Assembly: GCA_002205965.3 (NCBI GenBank)
Contig: NADL03000624.1
Coordinates: forward strand, 744,001-808,000
Length of the DNA: 64,000 nt
DNA from: Kappaphycus alvarezii
Lineage: Eukaryota > Rhodophyta > Florideophyceae > Gigartinales > Solieriaceae
Reading direction: 5' to 3'
Under the pieces are notes generated by a model. It was not told where the DNA came from and searched no databases. It was given only the letters and a program-made list of their open reading frames with translations. Each line of letters opens with the position of its first letter. Positions within the stretch are counted from its first letter, which is position 1. Shown piece by piece: positions 51,590-62,841 of this stretch. Made by a program: the position numbers and the translations under genes.

Positions 51590-53372
51590 GTTGAGGGTTT
51601 GAGTCGGTTGGATTGGCGGACTCAGTGTCTTGTAGGCTTGTTGCTGACAGTATTGCACTACTGTACTGTACAGTATCACGTCTGGATGGGTGATGCACAA
51701 GCCCTAGCTAGCTGCACCAGATTGTTCTGTACGTACAGTGTCTTTACACAGTACTGTATGCCGCGAAAAAATAACCTCGACTCGACTGTATAGAACTGCA
51801 GTACAATTTTACTGTACAATACATGAATGTACGGTATGCGGGAGAAAATGTATTGTACGGTAAATGCTGTTTTCAGAAAGGGCACAAATGAGTATAATAC
51901 AAGTGTACAGTACGTACAGTGTACAGTGTACAGTGTACAGTGCGTGGGAGATATTTATGCTGCACGCTTAATTGTGGCCGGTTGTGCATCCTTCATACCT
52001 TGGCAGCATGGACTGTCCATACACAGGATACAGCACAACCATTTTTGTCGGGTGTATTATAGCCAAGGGCGGTTGCACTGCGATCACCGGTGGTACCGTT
52101 TTTGGTCAAGGGGCGTATGGTTATCAATTGATTCCAGGGCCATCAATATCTTTCCCCATCTCGTTGCAGCAATTCTTGTGAGGGCCGTTTTCAAACTATG
52201 ACTGCATTTGATGAATTTCTTCTTTGTCTGTTCCATTTACAGTACGCCGTTATGAATTTGCTTGAAAATTTTGGGGTGTTATGATCGTATATACTGTACA
52301 GTAGGTTGTTTTCATTCCCTTTGATTTCAGTCGACCTAGCTAGAGTCCTGTACTGTATAGTACTGTACTTTACTGTACTGTACTGCACAGGCACAGTAGG
52401 TCCGACGGACTTTACCCAACAGGGCGAGTGGCAGATGGGGTTATCGTTGGGGTAGCAGAGGGCAGGGGTTGAGATTGAGAGGGTGGGTTGAAGGTGGCTG
52501 TAAGTAGGTGCAACGGGTTGCCGATCAAAGTTGAAACAGATGCATTGTAACAGGCCACACTGTGCAGTGACCTACAGTACCTGATCGATACCGTATAGTA
52601 CTGAGTGCATGTTCATGCTATTCTACAAAGCCATAAATGGCGTCTGTAACGTCTTTTGGGTCATGCCCAGTTTGAAACAGTGCGATCTTCATCGTGACGG
52701 TAGCTTTTGTGAAACCTAATCAATATTTGGCCGTGCACATTCTTTGGCTACACCAGAACATGTGGTAGAGCCTACACAACAATTGAACAACATCGAAAAA
52801 AAATATACGATTTCCATCATTTCTTGCCCGCATTGACATAGTTTTTTACTAGTTGAGCACAAGCAACGGGAGATAGCATGAGCATAATACCCTCCAACAC
52901 CTATCGTTTAGAGGCATGCCACAGAAGGTCGCTAGTTGACCAAAAGCATACACCAGCATGAAAAGCAAAAGGGGAAACCCTGCAGGATTTTAACAACAAC
53001 AAAAAATTAAAAAACTAAAAAATACAATAAAAGCCCTAGCGAGTCTGTTCTGATCCGTAGACACTTGAGACTACATTCCAGCCCCCGCATCCGTTTGTTT
53101 CATAGTCAATTAAAATTCCCGAGTAAAGGCCATCTCATGCTCTATCCTCTCGGCCCCCCTCCATTCCCTCTCCTCCCTTTTGCTACCTGTCCCTCCAATT
53201 CCTTCCAACCACCACCACTCTCCTACCTCTACTTGTACTCCACCCATCCCCTCAACCCTCCTCCCCCTCATTCTCACTTTACATTTACCAACCACTTTGC
53301 AAATTACAATTCTCTCCACTACTCAGCCTCACTTTACTCGCCTCCCTCAAACCTCACTCAAACACGCTCACT
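51590..53372. other. Intergenic, rich in TGTACAGTAC motifs
   Basis: 51655-51935 and 52285-52390 hold about fifteen copies or half-copies of the palindromic TGTACAGTAC/TACTGTAC motif, including four GTACAGT units in tandem at 51903-51941. No gene is recognised. The end at 53100-53370 is C-rich upstream of the protease start. Confidence 0.6.
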
Positions 53373-55251
53373 ATGGCCGTCCTCCCCCTTACCTCCGCCT
53401 ACCTCTTCCTCCTCCTCCTCTTCCCCCCAGCCCAATCCCATCCCGCCTCCAATACCACCGTTGCATGTCCCTGTACGATTCACATCCACCGTCATGTCTC
53501 CCGTCCTAACACCCCCTTCTCCCTTCTCCTCCACACTTCCTCCTCCCGCCATCCCCATCCCTCCTCCCTCTACAACCAAACTCTCTCCCAAGCAATCAAC
53601 CCCTTTATTCTTTCTCACACCTTAACCCTCTCCGCTCCTCACAACTTCACCCTCACTCTCCAACCCCCCTCCCCGCACCTTCACCTTCGCACCCGATCCG
53701 TCCGCCAGTCAAATCCCACCTGCCCCATCAAATTTACCCAGGATGCACCACCCGTTCGCATCCTCTCCCCTCCCGTCTCCCGCCTTTCCCCCTCTCTTCG
53801 TCAACCTACCCCTCGCATCGTCGGTGGTAACTTTGCCTCTCCCAATCTCGTTCCCCATGCTTTGGCCATCTACCTTCCAGACGGACGCTTCTGCACTGGC
53901 ACCTTGATCGCTCCCAACTGGGGTATCACTGCCGCTCATTGTCGTATCACCACAAACCTTACAGTTTCTGCGAATACTACCACCGTCTTTGTGGATGGTA
54001 CTACTCTGGCTATTACTCGTGTCTTTATTCATCAGTCTTACGATACCACAGGCCCCCCCAGACAGAATGATATTGCCGTGTTTCGATTAAATGCTACCGT
54101 TCCGGGCTCTGTTCCGATCCGTGTCAACGTCGATCAGCAACGCCCCGCGGTAGGTGAATTTGTACGCGTCTTGGGCTATGGTCATATCAGCTATCAACAG
54201 GTTTTGATCGATGAAGCACCTGGCAGACTGAGACAGGTCGACTTGCCAATTGTTCCACACGAGCAATGTCGAGAAACCTACGAGGCCTTTGAAGAGATTT
54301 CCCAGACAAAGCAAGTCTGTGCTGGGTATTTCGAGCGCGGCGGATGTGATGCCTGGTACGTTTTTTACTCGCTTGTTTTTCCTATTCTCCATCCTCGTTT
54401 CTAAATGCCAAAATTTTGACGTGCAACGCAAATGTCCACCGGTGTGGAACGTGTGGAATTTCGGGAATTGACAATCTAACCTCCTAATGTGGTGGAACTG
54501 ACTTGTTTACACCTGTCGTATTCCATGACTCAGCTCGGGCGATTCTGGCGGCCCGATGATCCAGTATGACTCGACCGGAAACGCTGTACTCGTGGGACTA
54601 GTCTCCTACGGCTTTCAGTGCGCAATACCCGCTTACCCTGGTGTCTACGTGCGAGTGGCAGCGTTCCGCGAATGGCTTCGCCAACGTGGCATTCCATTCG
54701 AGACCGCCGAATGGAATGACAGCCCTGGTAATAAGCCGCCGACACCCACGCCAACGCCAACACCGACGCCAACGCCAACACCGACGCCAACGTCAACACC
54801 GACGCCAACGCCGACGCCAACGCCGTCGCCGCGCACGGCACCCGACTCGAATAGTGGGAACTCTTCGACTGTGGCGACTTCCACGCCCGGACAGGATGGC
54901 TGTAAGAAAGGGGAAAAGAGAAAAGGACCGATTTGTGTGCGGTGCCACTCACGGGCTGTGTCACCTGGGGGGAATTCGCAGGTATGTGAGAGATGTCCCA
55001 ATGGGATGTTTCGACATCCCATGGATGGATCGCGGTGCGGTTGTGTGGGGAGGGATGCAATTGGAAGGGGGTTTGATGAGAGTGGCAGATGTACTCTGTG
55101 TAGACCCGGGTTTTTCGCGGGGTCACGCACAAGAACTGTAAACCGTGCGCTGCAGGGACGGTATCTAGCGAGTTTGGAAGCGAGGCATGTGAGGGATGCC
55201 CGCCTGGTATGGTTCCGAATAGTAAGCAGAGGAAGTGCGTTGCTGTTGTGA
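53373..55251 (+). CDS. Secreted trypsin-like serine protease with Pro-Thr linker and Cys-rich tail
   Basis: Exon 1 53373-54355, intron 54356-54533 (GTACGT...CAG), exon 2 from 54534. The ATG at 53373 is chosen because a signal peptide follows (hydrophobic 'YLFLLLLFPPA'). A propeptide of about 125 residues ends at the activation site R148-IVGG. The catalytic triad is His189 (TAAHC), Asp233 (NDIAVFRL) and Ser332 (GDSGGP, formed only after splicing). Asp326, six before Ser332, predicts trypsin specificity for Arg/Lys. A Pro-Thr repeat linker follows, then a Cys-rich region ('CVRCHSRA', 'CERCPNGMF', 'CTLCRPGFF') like EGF/ephrin-receptor modules. Near 55125 Cys-rich coding continues in another frame ('NCKPCAAGT', 'CEGCPPGMVPN') to TAG at 55281-55283, so the copy has a one-base frameshift or a sequence error. 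The in-frame end at 55251 is then spurious. Confidence 0.82.
54356..54533 (+). other. Intron of the protease gene
   Basis: 178 bp, GTACGT donor and CATGACTCAG acceptor. Splicing joins TG to C and creates the conserved Cys before S-G-D-S-G-G-P. Without it the frame stops at 54404 before the catalytic Ser. Confidence 0.85.
54745..54836 (+). repeat. Minisatellite coding for Pro-Thr repeats
   Basis: About fifteen ACGCCA / ACACCG hexamer variants, coding (PT)n. It links the protease domain to the Cys-rich tail. Confidence 0.85.
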
Positions 55252-55289
55252 GAGAGGTGGTGGAAGCGGTTGTAGGTAGATAGCGGGTC

Positions 55290-57033
55290 GCGAGTTTGGG
55301 TCGGTTAAAGTTAATCGAGATGCTCGTGGCACAAATAATTAGTATGCAATTCCCGACGTATTGAATCATTTATGAAGTACGCCGTCTTCGAATTGCCCAG
55401 GTATCTGAGACTTTTGGCGTGTAGATTGATGGCATGGAATTGTACCAACGGGATGGAAGCCTCAAGATGGTAGGGTAGTGCAGTGGGATTCAGTGTTGTG
55501 CGGTATGTCTGGAGTGCAGTAAAATAATCTAGACTTCTATTGGATAGTGCAGGCGCAAAAGATGCAGATGTGGCATGTTTGCAAATTTTGTTCTGTAGCG
55601 CACAGAACGATATTAGCCGTGTCGAGCAGGAGTTGTCTTCCTGAGACCTCTGTAAATACGACCTCTGCAGAGAAATTTAAACGTTAGTTGGTGCTATACG
55701 TGAGAAGCCGCAGCATGAAATCTATCTTTTTACTGTACTGTACAGTACAGTATGCAGAATTGATCGACGACAGGGTCGAGTGAGGGGGCCATAGTTTAGC
55801 CACAAGCCATTACCACCATCCAATTCACAACCACAGAAGCGGTCCCCTATCGATTAATCTATGGCGCTATGGCGGCTCCCCCAAAAGGATGTGTTAAAGG
55901 CACGGCAATCTCCAATTTGGTTCACTTGCCTCTCGAGCTATGTTCTGTAAAAACCCGCCAAACCCAATCATAGTGGTACGCATCTCGCCAGACACAGAGC
56001 TGTCCAATTTTTTTGGCTGTAGCACTGCTTGGCTCCAATAAATGTATGTCTGGAAACAGAAGTGAAATGGAGATGAAAGGCTGATTTAAAATTTTCATGT
56101 ATTGCGCATGTTTTAAAATATTGGTATCTGTGTAGGAGAAGAGCAAAGCTGTAGTAATGTGCCGTGTGACGTGTACTAAAACAACACGACAAAAACTCTT
56201 AGAGAATAATCAATCAATCTTTATTCAAGTAAATTTTCCCCTATCATCATCCAGGCTTGATATGTTGTTTACACTACACCACATTCTTTATTGCAACAGA
56301 CAACAATGGGCGTTATTGTTTCATAAACATGAGAAACTTGTAATCTGCATTTGTTTTCGCAGCAATGCTGACAATTTTCCCTTTTCATTTGCCCCAGTTT
56401 CAAGTTATTGGCGGAAAAAGATCTTTCTCCACAAACGGCCCAGAACCGTTGGCTCATAGATACCGCACTTTGTACAAACTAAGAGTTGTTTCTCTGTGTA
56501 GCCCTTACTACTGAAGGCAAAAATCTTCTTCAACGCGCACGCCACAGACCTGCTTGAGACACAGAGGTTTCAATATGGCCATCACTGCTCGGGCCATGAA
56601 TCACACTTGCATGTCAAGCGTCTGAGCGCCACTCTGGATGAACATAAACCAAAAAAAAAGTCAGGCGTACACTACTGTAACGAAAATTTCTACTGGAAAA
56701 ATGCCATTGCCAGGTGCAGATTTGAACAATGAGGAGTGCACAAAACCTCATTGCAACTGTAAAAAAAACCAGTCAACCCGATGAATTGGCAATCACTGCT
56801 TGGTCCAAAGCTGTTTTGAATTCTAAATGCGGTTATTGCAACATTATTCCCCTTCAGAACTGCTTCTCAAGCAGTAGCAAATCGGTCCGACCAGTTACCG
56901 TACAACAACGGTGTACGGTATTGACTGTACAGTAAATTTCAGTATTCCACACTGTACCGTGCCTCATTCACTCCAGGACATCGTACAATAAACGTGCTAG
57001 GTCCAAATACTCTTACAGCAAACTAGCAAACAT
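55290..57033. other. Intergenic stretch
   Basis: TACTGTACTGTACAGTACAGTA lies at about 55731-55752. Only short frames without recognisable content occur otherwise. Confidence 0.5.
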
Positions 57034-57171
57034 TTGCGAACGCATGTCACTGTAAAGTACAGTACAGTACTGCACTTATTGTACAGTAGCAACAAGCAAT
57101 GGCCGCACTCTTCTCACTGCTGTCCACACGCCACTATCCACCGGTCCACTGTACATTCCACACATTCCACG

Positions 57172-57210
57172 CGCCCAATTCCACCAATTCCACCAATTCC
57201 ACCAATTGCT
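57172..57210 (+). repeat. Short tandem repeat, 9-bp unit
   Basis: CCAATTCCA repeated about four times, upstream of the LURP-one-related gene in a C-rich stretch. Confidence 0.7.
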
Positions 57211-57418
57211 TCCAAGACCTCGCACTCTGTCATTCGCCAATCCCGAGCCCTACCGCTCCCCGCAATTTTTTTGTTGTCAACCTGCACCACACCGCTTCCC
57301 ACGCACCCTCCACTGGCCGTCTAACCCCAAACACAACTTGCCCCCTTCACTCGCGCCCCGTCTTCTCTCCACACTCGTATCACCACCACTCAAATCGCGT
57401 CCGCCTTGCTCACACATC

Positions 57419-58188
57419 ATGACTGCGGAGTTGCACCGCCTTGCCAATGACCCCAACTTTGTGGTTGAATTCGCGGTGGGTGACCCCGCGCCCGAGCTGG
57501 TGCCACAGTCGCCGGATTCTGGGTTGAGAATGTCGGGCGTTTACTTTGAGGCCCCGAAGAGGTATCTGTTGAAGTCGGCTCATATGTCAAGGGATGATCT
57601 GCGCATATTTGACATGGATACGGGGCGAGTGGTGCTGGTTTCGCATCATCCGGGAAGAATCCATATGAGGCGTTTGATCCGTTGGGGACTGGTAATTCAG
57701 ACATGAGGTATGAGGTTGCAGGTGGTGAATGGGAAAGTGTGTGTGACGTGACTAGTCGGGATTCGCGGTTTAGGTCGTTTAAAATTCGTCCAAAGACTCT
57801 GAGTAGACATGGGAGACAGTATGTCAAGTTTGGGGACGAAGTGGTTATGAATGTGGGAAAGGTGGGCAAGCTGAAGACCATGAGTTTGAGGGACCATTTC
57901 ATGGTCGGTGAGGGAGACAGCGGCGATCCGGTGTTTACATGCGTGGCGGATATGTTGGGCAGGAGTGTCATGATTCGTAATGAGAGCGAAGAATTGGTGG
58001 CACAGATGGCGAAAACCACCAAGGCACTCATGTTGACCGCCGCCTTTGGGTCGGGCAGTGAGAGCACTATTGACATCGCGCCAGGTGTCGATTGCAGCGT
58101 TATTTTGGCCACCGTGTTTGCCATGAGTCAGGTGGGCGCACATTGTACGTATACCTACGTTACGCGGTCCCCTTTTTGCAAAGAATAA
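57419..58188 (+). pseudogene. LURP-one-related (Tubby-like fold) gene, 1-base frameshift
   Basis: The ATG at 57419 follows a C-rich leader. The first frame reads 'RYLLKSAHMSRDDLRIFDMD' and 'TGRVVLVSHHPG'; from about 57655 similarity moves to the next frame, 'NPYEAFDPLGTGNSDMRYEV', and on through 'VGKVGKLKTMSLRDHFMVGE' to 'IDIAPGVDCSVILATVFAMS'. Strand pattern, length of about 240 residues and the terminal 'APGVD...A' motif fit the LURP-one-related family, a Tubby C-terminal-like fold known from plant and oomycete proteins, often of unclear role. One base seems to be missing in the GGAAG run near 57653. Family assignment is by eye and moderate. Confidence 0.5.
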
Positions 58189-58285
58189 CCCTTGCGTCTA
58201 CTGCGGTGCACAGCGCGGGATATGGCGTGCAGCGACAGTTTGCTAACAGGACGATGTGCCGTGTGTATGTTTGGTGGAGTTTTAG

Positions 58286-58473
58286 TCATGTCGGATGTGT
58301 TTAATAATTATGTGATGGACCCTGCGAAAGATGCGGTAGTGGATTCCGCGGTCGATGCCACCGGCATGGGTGACATGGTGGACCAGTACAATCAATTGTC
58401 CAGTGACGTCATGCAGCAAGCGGGTGCGCTCACTAGAGCCGCGCGTTTCATCAATGAAAACTTTTTTCAGTGA
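58286..58473 (+). CDS. Possible second exon of the LURP-one-related gene
   Basis: A GTACGT donor at 58145 and a GTTTTAG acceptor ending at 58285 would join in phase and add about 60 residues ('MSDVFNNYVMDPAKDAVVDS'), likely a helical tail. The donor is the same hexamer as in the protease gene. Without splicing the frame ends at 58188. An independent small ORF is the alternative. Confidence 0.35.
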
Positions 58474-60880
58474 CCTTACCGTCGCGGAGCAACTGGTGGT
58501 TTGTGCCAAACAAATTAGCAAGGCGAAGGGACGTGCAAGTATAAATTGGCGAGGGTGTGGGGCCTATACTGCTCCTCATTTGTTGGTGATTGCGCAGTTT
58601 ATGAACAGAAGAACATTGCCACTCCGCATTGGCAACCAAACATGGCTATGTGTGCCATTTTGACTTGGCCGCAATGCGGAGCATCCGTATGGTTATGAAG
58701 CCAGACATCCCGCAGCCCTCTCCGCAGCGCTCATACGAAAATATCGACAGCAGAGCCAAATTCCGACGCTTATGCCTCTCACCGTTTCGTTGGAAACAGT
58801 GTCCCTCATCAGTTTGGTTTCCTCGTGATCATAAACATTAAATGCGAGTCTTTGCCATGCAGTCAATGAGGAGTTACGAGCCTTCTACTTTCGCATATGA
58901 GATTATTTTGAGAAAGAAGAAACATCGCGCGACGTTGTAACGTGAACTCACTGTCAACGTTACTTGCCGAAAAAGAAAAATGGCATCCGTGAGGCGATTA
59001 GAAATAAGAGGTCCAGGCCGGAAATAGAGCGCAAATAAGCGGAATTCTCGTTGCTATCTCTGGAGGGAGGTGAGAAAGGCTAACCTAATAATGTGGTTGC
59101 GACTGCATGTAGCATATTTGAAACGAAATAAAGTGGAGGATGCGAAAGGGCATGGCGAGCGTAGGGGGGCAAGAAATGGTGCAGTTTGTTGGAATTTAAA
59201 CGTGAGGTGGAGTAAATGTGGCGTGTGCCTCTGCTGCGCAGTGGGCTCAATAATGAGTAAATATCATCTCTTTCTCAGTTGAGGATGTGGAAGCGGTTCC
59301 GGTTTGGTCTTGTGAGGTTTTTCGTGTGTGTCTTTTTAGAGCAGAAACCACGTGGCGAAGAAGGCGGTAACGTGCTGAAGGAGCTTATACGAAAGTTTGG
59401 TAACTTCCACAGCAGAAAGCGGAACAGCCATGTGGCTCGGACGAGTTGTTTCACGTGGTCCATAGTGTTGCTGGGGAAGGAAAAATTGCAAAACTGGCCA
59501 AATTTGTGGGATTTATGACGGGGTGAAACGTTGCCAAGTCTTAATTAATTATATTTTTTTAGTGAGAGATTTATTTGTTCAAAAAATGCGTTCCGCTTTA
59601 TTGTACAGTATGTCGACAAGTGCGCACTACACAGAACCCGCGGTTCTGCTAGCCGGACGACTCCGGCCAATGGCTGAATCACTGGTCGATTGGTCATTAA
59701 TTTGTTGATTTGAGACAAATGGAGCAATGGTAACGTTCTGTCGCGGTGCATGCTGCGGTAAGGTTATAGCCTAGAGAGGCTTTATGACGTTAGGATTCAT
59801 TTGGATAACAGTTCGTGTCTACGACTGCTTTTACCAGAAATACAGTAGCATCCTCATGCCAATCTAATGTAAACATGCAACGGGCACGAAAACATTTTCT
59901 CCACAAATTGGATGCACCGTCCAGGGAACTGTATAAAAAGTGAGACTGTGCCGGTAATTATCTTTCAACTAATTAAAAGTTAGATATAAGGCGAAAGGCG
60001 ATACGATACCATACGGTAGATTAGTGTAACAGTTTTCCACGAGGATTATACAGGTTAATTGGGCTTTGAGAGAGAGGATGTTTTGTATCGAAAAGTAAGC
60101 AGATTCAGTACAGTTGTAATGTCGGGCAGTTGTTAATGATAACATCTCGGGCTTTTCAGTCTAACGAATTTCATATGCCACTCTTGACAACGAGCTATCT
60201 GCCCGTGAGCTGTATAAAAAGTTTTCAGTTAACGACAAGAGTCAAAATGCTTGCCGCTGGTTGGTGCCACGATTTCATATTTATCGACTAAAGCGCATCG
60301 GTAGAGCGGAGATATTGTCAAAACCTGTCGTATCGTTTGCGCAAGGGGGAAAATTGCAGTATTTTTATGATTGAACAATAGGTTAGCCTGAGTTCCAAAG
60401 TGCATCAAATAATTGGTACAAATAGTCGGCATGGAGGAACCAGGAAAGCGGGTTTGCGTAGGTGTCCCTGTCTTTGTTGTAGTGGTATAGGTGCCGTGAA
60501 ACGATGGAAACATCTGTTTGGTTAGCATGCAAGCGCGAGAGGGCTACTGGAACGAATCTTGTCGGATGCAGCCAGACCTGTTGCAGATGCGCATGGCTAG
60601 GCTGCTCGTGATAGGTTCCTCGAATTGAGGCTGAGTTGTCCAGTATGTCCAAATTAAGAATCATGAAACATTGAGCCCCAACCTTTCGTTCAATCCGTGA
60701 GGGTTCAGTAGGTTCATACCTGCATCTTTAGCAAAGGTAGCCACGGCATATGGTGCAATGGCTGTTCAGAAAAAGCAAAATTGAGGGAGACCCAAGGAGA
60801 CACACATGTGAAACAACGCCATACTTTGCAGAGATGTGTGCCTCAAAGTGACGGCTATCCGCAACTCAACCGATTGGGCG
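58474..60880. other. Intergenic stretch with weak ORFs
   Basis: Several short frames on both strands. The most protein-like is 60664-60383 on minus (93 codons, 'LYHYNKDRDTYANPLSWFLH'), which I cannot identify. No RNA gene or repeat array was seen. Confidence 0.4.
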
Positions 60881-60970
60881 TTTTGTTAGGTGAGCGAAAT
60901 GGGGGTTAATTTACTGTGGTAGATATGTGGGTTGGTACCCAGTAGGTTAGGTTCAACCGCCACATCCGCC

Positions 60971-61183
60971 AAAGGGGGAAAATGTGGGGTGATTTAATAT
61001 TTGAAAGATATGGTCGGTTGTGGCCCCAGTAAATTAGGTTTGAATAGGGTGGCCAAACTCTGCATGTTGCGGGGCGCGACACATTATGGACGCCGCGCAC
61101 GTCGACCAAGTGCATAACTTAGCTTCTGATTGATCCGGGTCTTCGGGTTGTGGCCCGGAATATCCTACAGGGTGCCAGTAATA
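60971..61183 (-). repeat. Inverted repeat arm interrupted by a LINE piece
   Basis: 60971-61026 plus 61157-61183 match 47031-47104 in reverse. The interruption is flanked by two copies of GGTTGTGGCCC (61016-61026 and 61146-61156). Confidence 0.8.
61027..61145 (-). mobile_element. 5'-truncated LINE insertion, 119 bp, with 11-bp target duplication
   Basis: On the minus strand it resembles the last 120 bases of the LINE fragment at 21770-21890, including the terminal codons ('WSTCAAS', 'CRAPQHAEFGHPIQT' then stop; the other copy reads 'WSTCAAS', 'CRASQHAEFSYPIQT'). GGTTGTGGCCC flanks both sides, and the site without the insertion survives at 47031-47104. The element ends about 12 bases after the stop and has no poly-A. 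Confidence 0.8.
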
Positions 61184-61486
61184 CCTCTGAAATTACCCTA
61201 AAAAGCCGGCGCACGCCAAAGTAAAGGTTTCGATCATTTTAGAACAGCGGAGGCAAAGTGCAGTACTGTGCAGTTAACATTTGTACAGTATTTTGTTGTA
61301 TTGTACAGTACTGTAGAGCACCGTGCGTACGCTTCACGTATTGGCATCGACAAAACACTTACAGTAACAGCGTCTTTTCCTACCGTAAAACAAAATTGCC
61401 ACCGTATGCCCACAACAGGACACTTGAGTGCATGAAGGACTACAACTCGGCGACAATGGGTGGCAGTCATTTCCGGCCTCCATGGC

Positions 61487-61542
61487 TCGCCCCGGTGCGA
61501 AAGCACGGGTGTGCTCGCCCCGGTGCGAAAGCACGGGTGTAC
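61487..61542 (+). repeat. 28-bp tandem duplication
   Basis: GCTCGCCCCGGTGCGAAAGC plus the next eight bases occurs twice in a row with one change, inside the LINE relic. 28 is not a multiple of 3, so it shifts the frame. Confidence 0.8.
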
Positions 61543-61559
61543 TGTGTCCCATCTCCGGG

Positions 61560-62249
61560 GCTAAAGACAAATGTAATGAACCGAGAGAATTCTCGTTGTG
61601 GTTCCAATATGATTGTCAAGTCCAACTCTTCGCTCCGCAGACACCATGCCCAAAGAGGAACTGCCCCGAAATGCTCGACTGTTTCAGCGACCACCTCCTT
61701 CGTTGCTTGCACGGAAGCGAAAGGACGCGGCGTCACGACCGTCATGTCGACCTACTGGCCATTGATCTGAAAAAGCCAGCTCGACACTCAGTCGTGGAAC
61801 CGCGAGAAGGGCTTTACCGCACCAGATCCGATATTGGGGATTCAGTTTGTAATTATCTCGGACACCGAGGCATCTTTAAATAAAACTATCCTGTTCGATA
61901 TTAGCGCAATGGAGCATACCGGCGGCATGGACTTTTTCGACATCACCTTCCTCAACCCCTTGGCGCCCTCCGCAGCAGAGTTCGCAACTTCAACCCGTTG
62001 ACCTCACTTAACCCGAGAGTAAGGAGATACGAGTCATTCATTGCGAATTCTGCCAGAGGTAGACTTATTCCCGTCCCCACCTCCACTCTGGAAGGTTGGC
62101 ACCCGGATGCCTACGCGCTGAGAAGCGACGTCGCACAGAATGTGGGAGTAAGGACAATGGAGACATGTGGAGAGGGTAAAAGAGAGCTCCACATTGAAAA
62201 GGCAAGCCACAGCGGCATCAGTGACCAATGTTGCATGCCTCATGGCTAG
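61560..62249 (+). pseudogene. Second LINE-like C-terminal fragment, different lineage
   Basis: 'LWFQYDCQVQLFAPQTPCP' is followed by 'CPEMLDCFSDHLLRCLHGSE' and 'RTRRHDRHVDLLAIDLKKPA', the C...C.D.FSDH...C...R.RHD zinc block. 'VVEPREG' is then followed in another frame by 'GGMDFFDITFLNPLAPSAAE', the D-hydrophobic-T...PL core of the nuclease-like domain, and near 62090 by 'PTSTLEGWHPDA', the P..T.GGWHP signature. It is related in plan to 21060-21900 but too different in sequence to be the same family. Frame breaks and the 28-bp duplication make it a relic. Confidence 0.65.
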
Positions 62250-62841
62250 ACTCCGGCCAGCTCTCTAGGGGGGAATTTTTGGGTTATATTAATGCATGGA
62301 AGATGTGGTCGGTAATATTCACGGAGCTAATGCGTTATGCGGGAACAGTCGTCGCTAATGGGAAACACCACAGTACATGACCTTCCTTACAGGGCCGGCT
62401 CAATGCCAGCGATCAGGCATGCCGCGTTGGAAATGACGGCCGCGGCAGCGTGCCTTTGGGTAAGCACCGCTCTAACCATCCCATAGGTCTCCATCGCTCG
62501 AACGGGTTTTCTAGGGTGACGTGGGCAGGCGGCTAACTTCTTACTGTGTAAGCTTACCTCCACACGCCTCGATCCAAATGGAAGGTGCAGGATCTGGTAG
62601 GGTCGGAAAATGAAAAAAATTGAAACGTGACCCTAGTGTCCAGAGGACAATTGTACTAATATGAGTCCATATTTCTAACGGCTAGATTTTATACAAAAAA
62701 CTAACATAATGACACCGTTAGATTTCCACCACATCTAATAGCACCCTTAGGTAGTCAACCGTGCAAAACTTCGGAGTTTACTCCTAAACTGTTCATTCGA
62801 ACACACAACAGGTTAGTCAACATCGAAAAATTTAACCAAAA
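62250..62841. other. Spacer before the piggyBac-like gene
   Basis: No gene. CCCTAGTG at about 62631 has the CCC start seen in piggyBac-type ends, but no TTAA precedes it, so I do not claim a terminal repeat. Confidence 0.35.

Noticed and set aside
53065..53625. 186-codon Pro/Ser-rich + ORF at the protease start
   Set aside because: Out of phase with the signal peptide and protease; a product of the C-rich strand.
54530..55369. 279-codon ORF on the minus strand opposite the protease exon 2
   Set aside because: It is a shadow of the Pro-Thr repeat and the Cys-rich coding region; the sense frame has clear domain motifs.
57417..58124. 235-codon minus ORF opposite the LURP-one-related gene
   Set aside because: The + frames carry the family pattern; the minus frame is a mirror without motifs.
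60280..60310. tRNA-like string catcggtagagcgg
   Set aside because: No matching T arm nearby.
62626..62650. Possible piggyBac terminal repeat CCCTAGTG
   Set aside because: No TTAA next to it and no partner end in the window.
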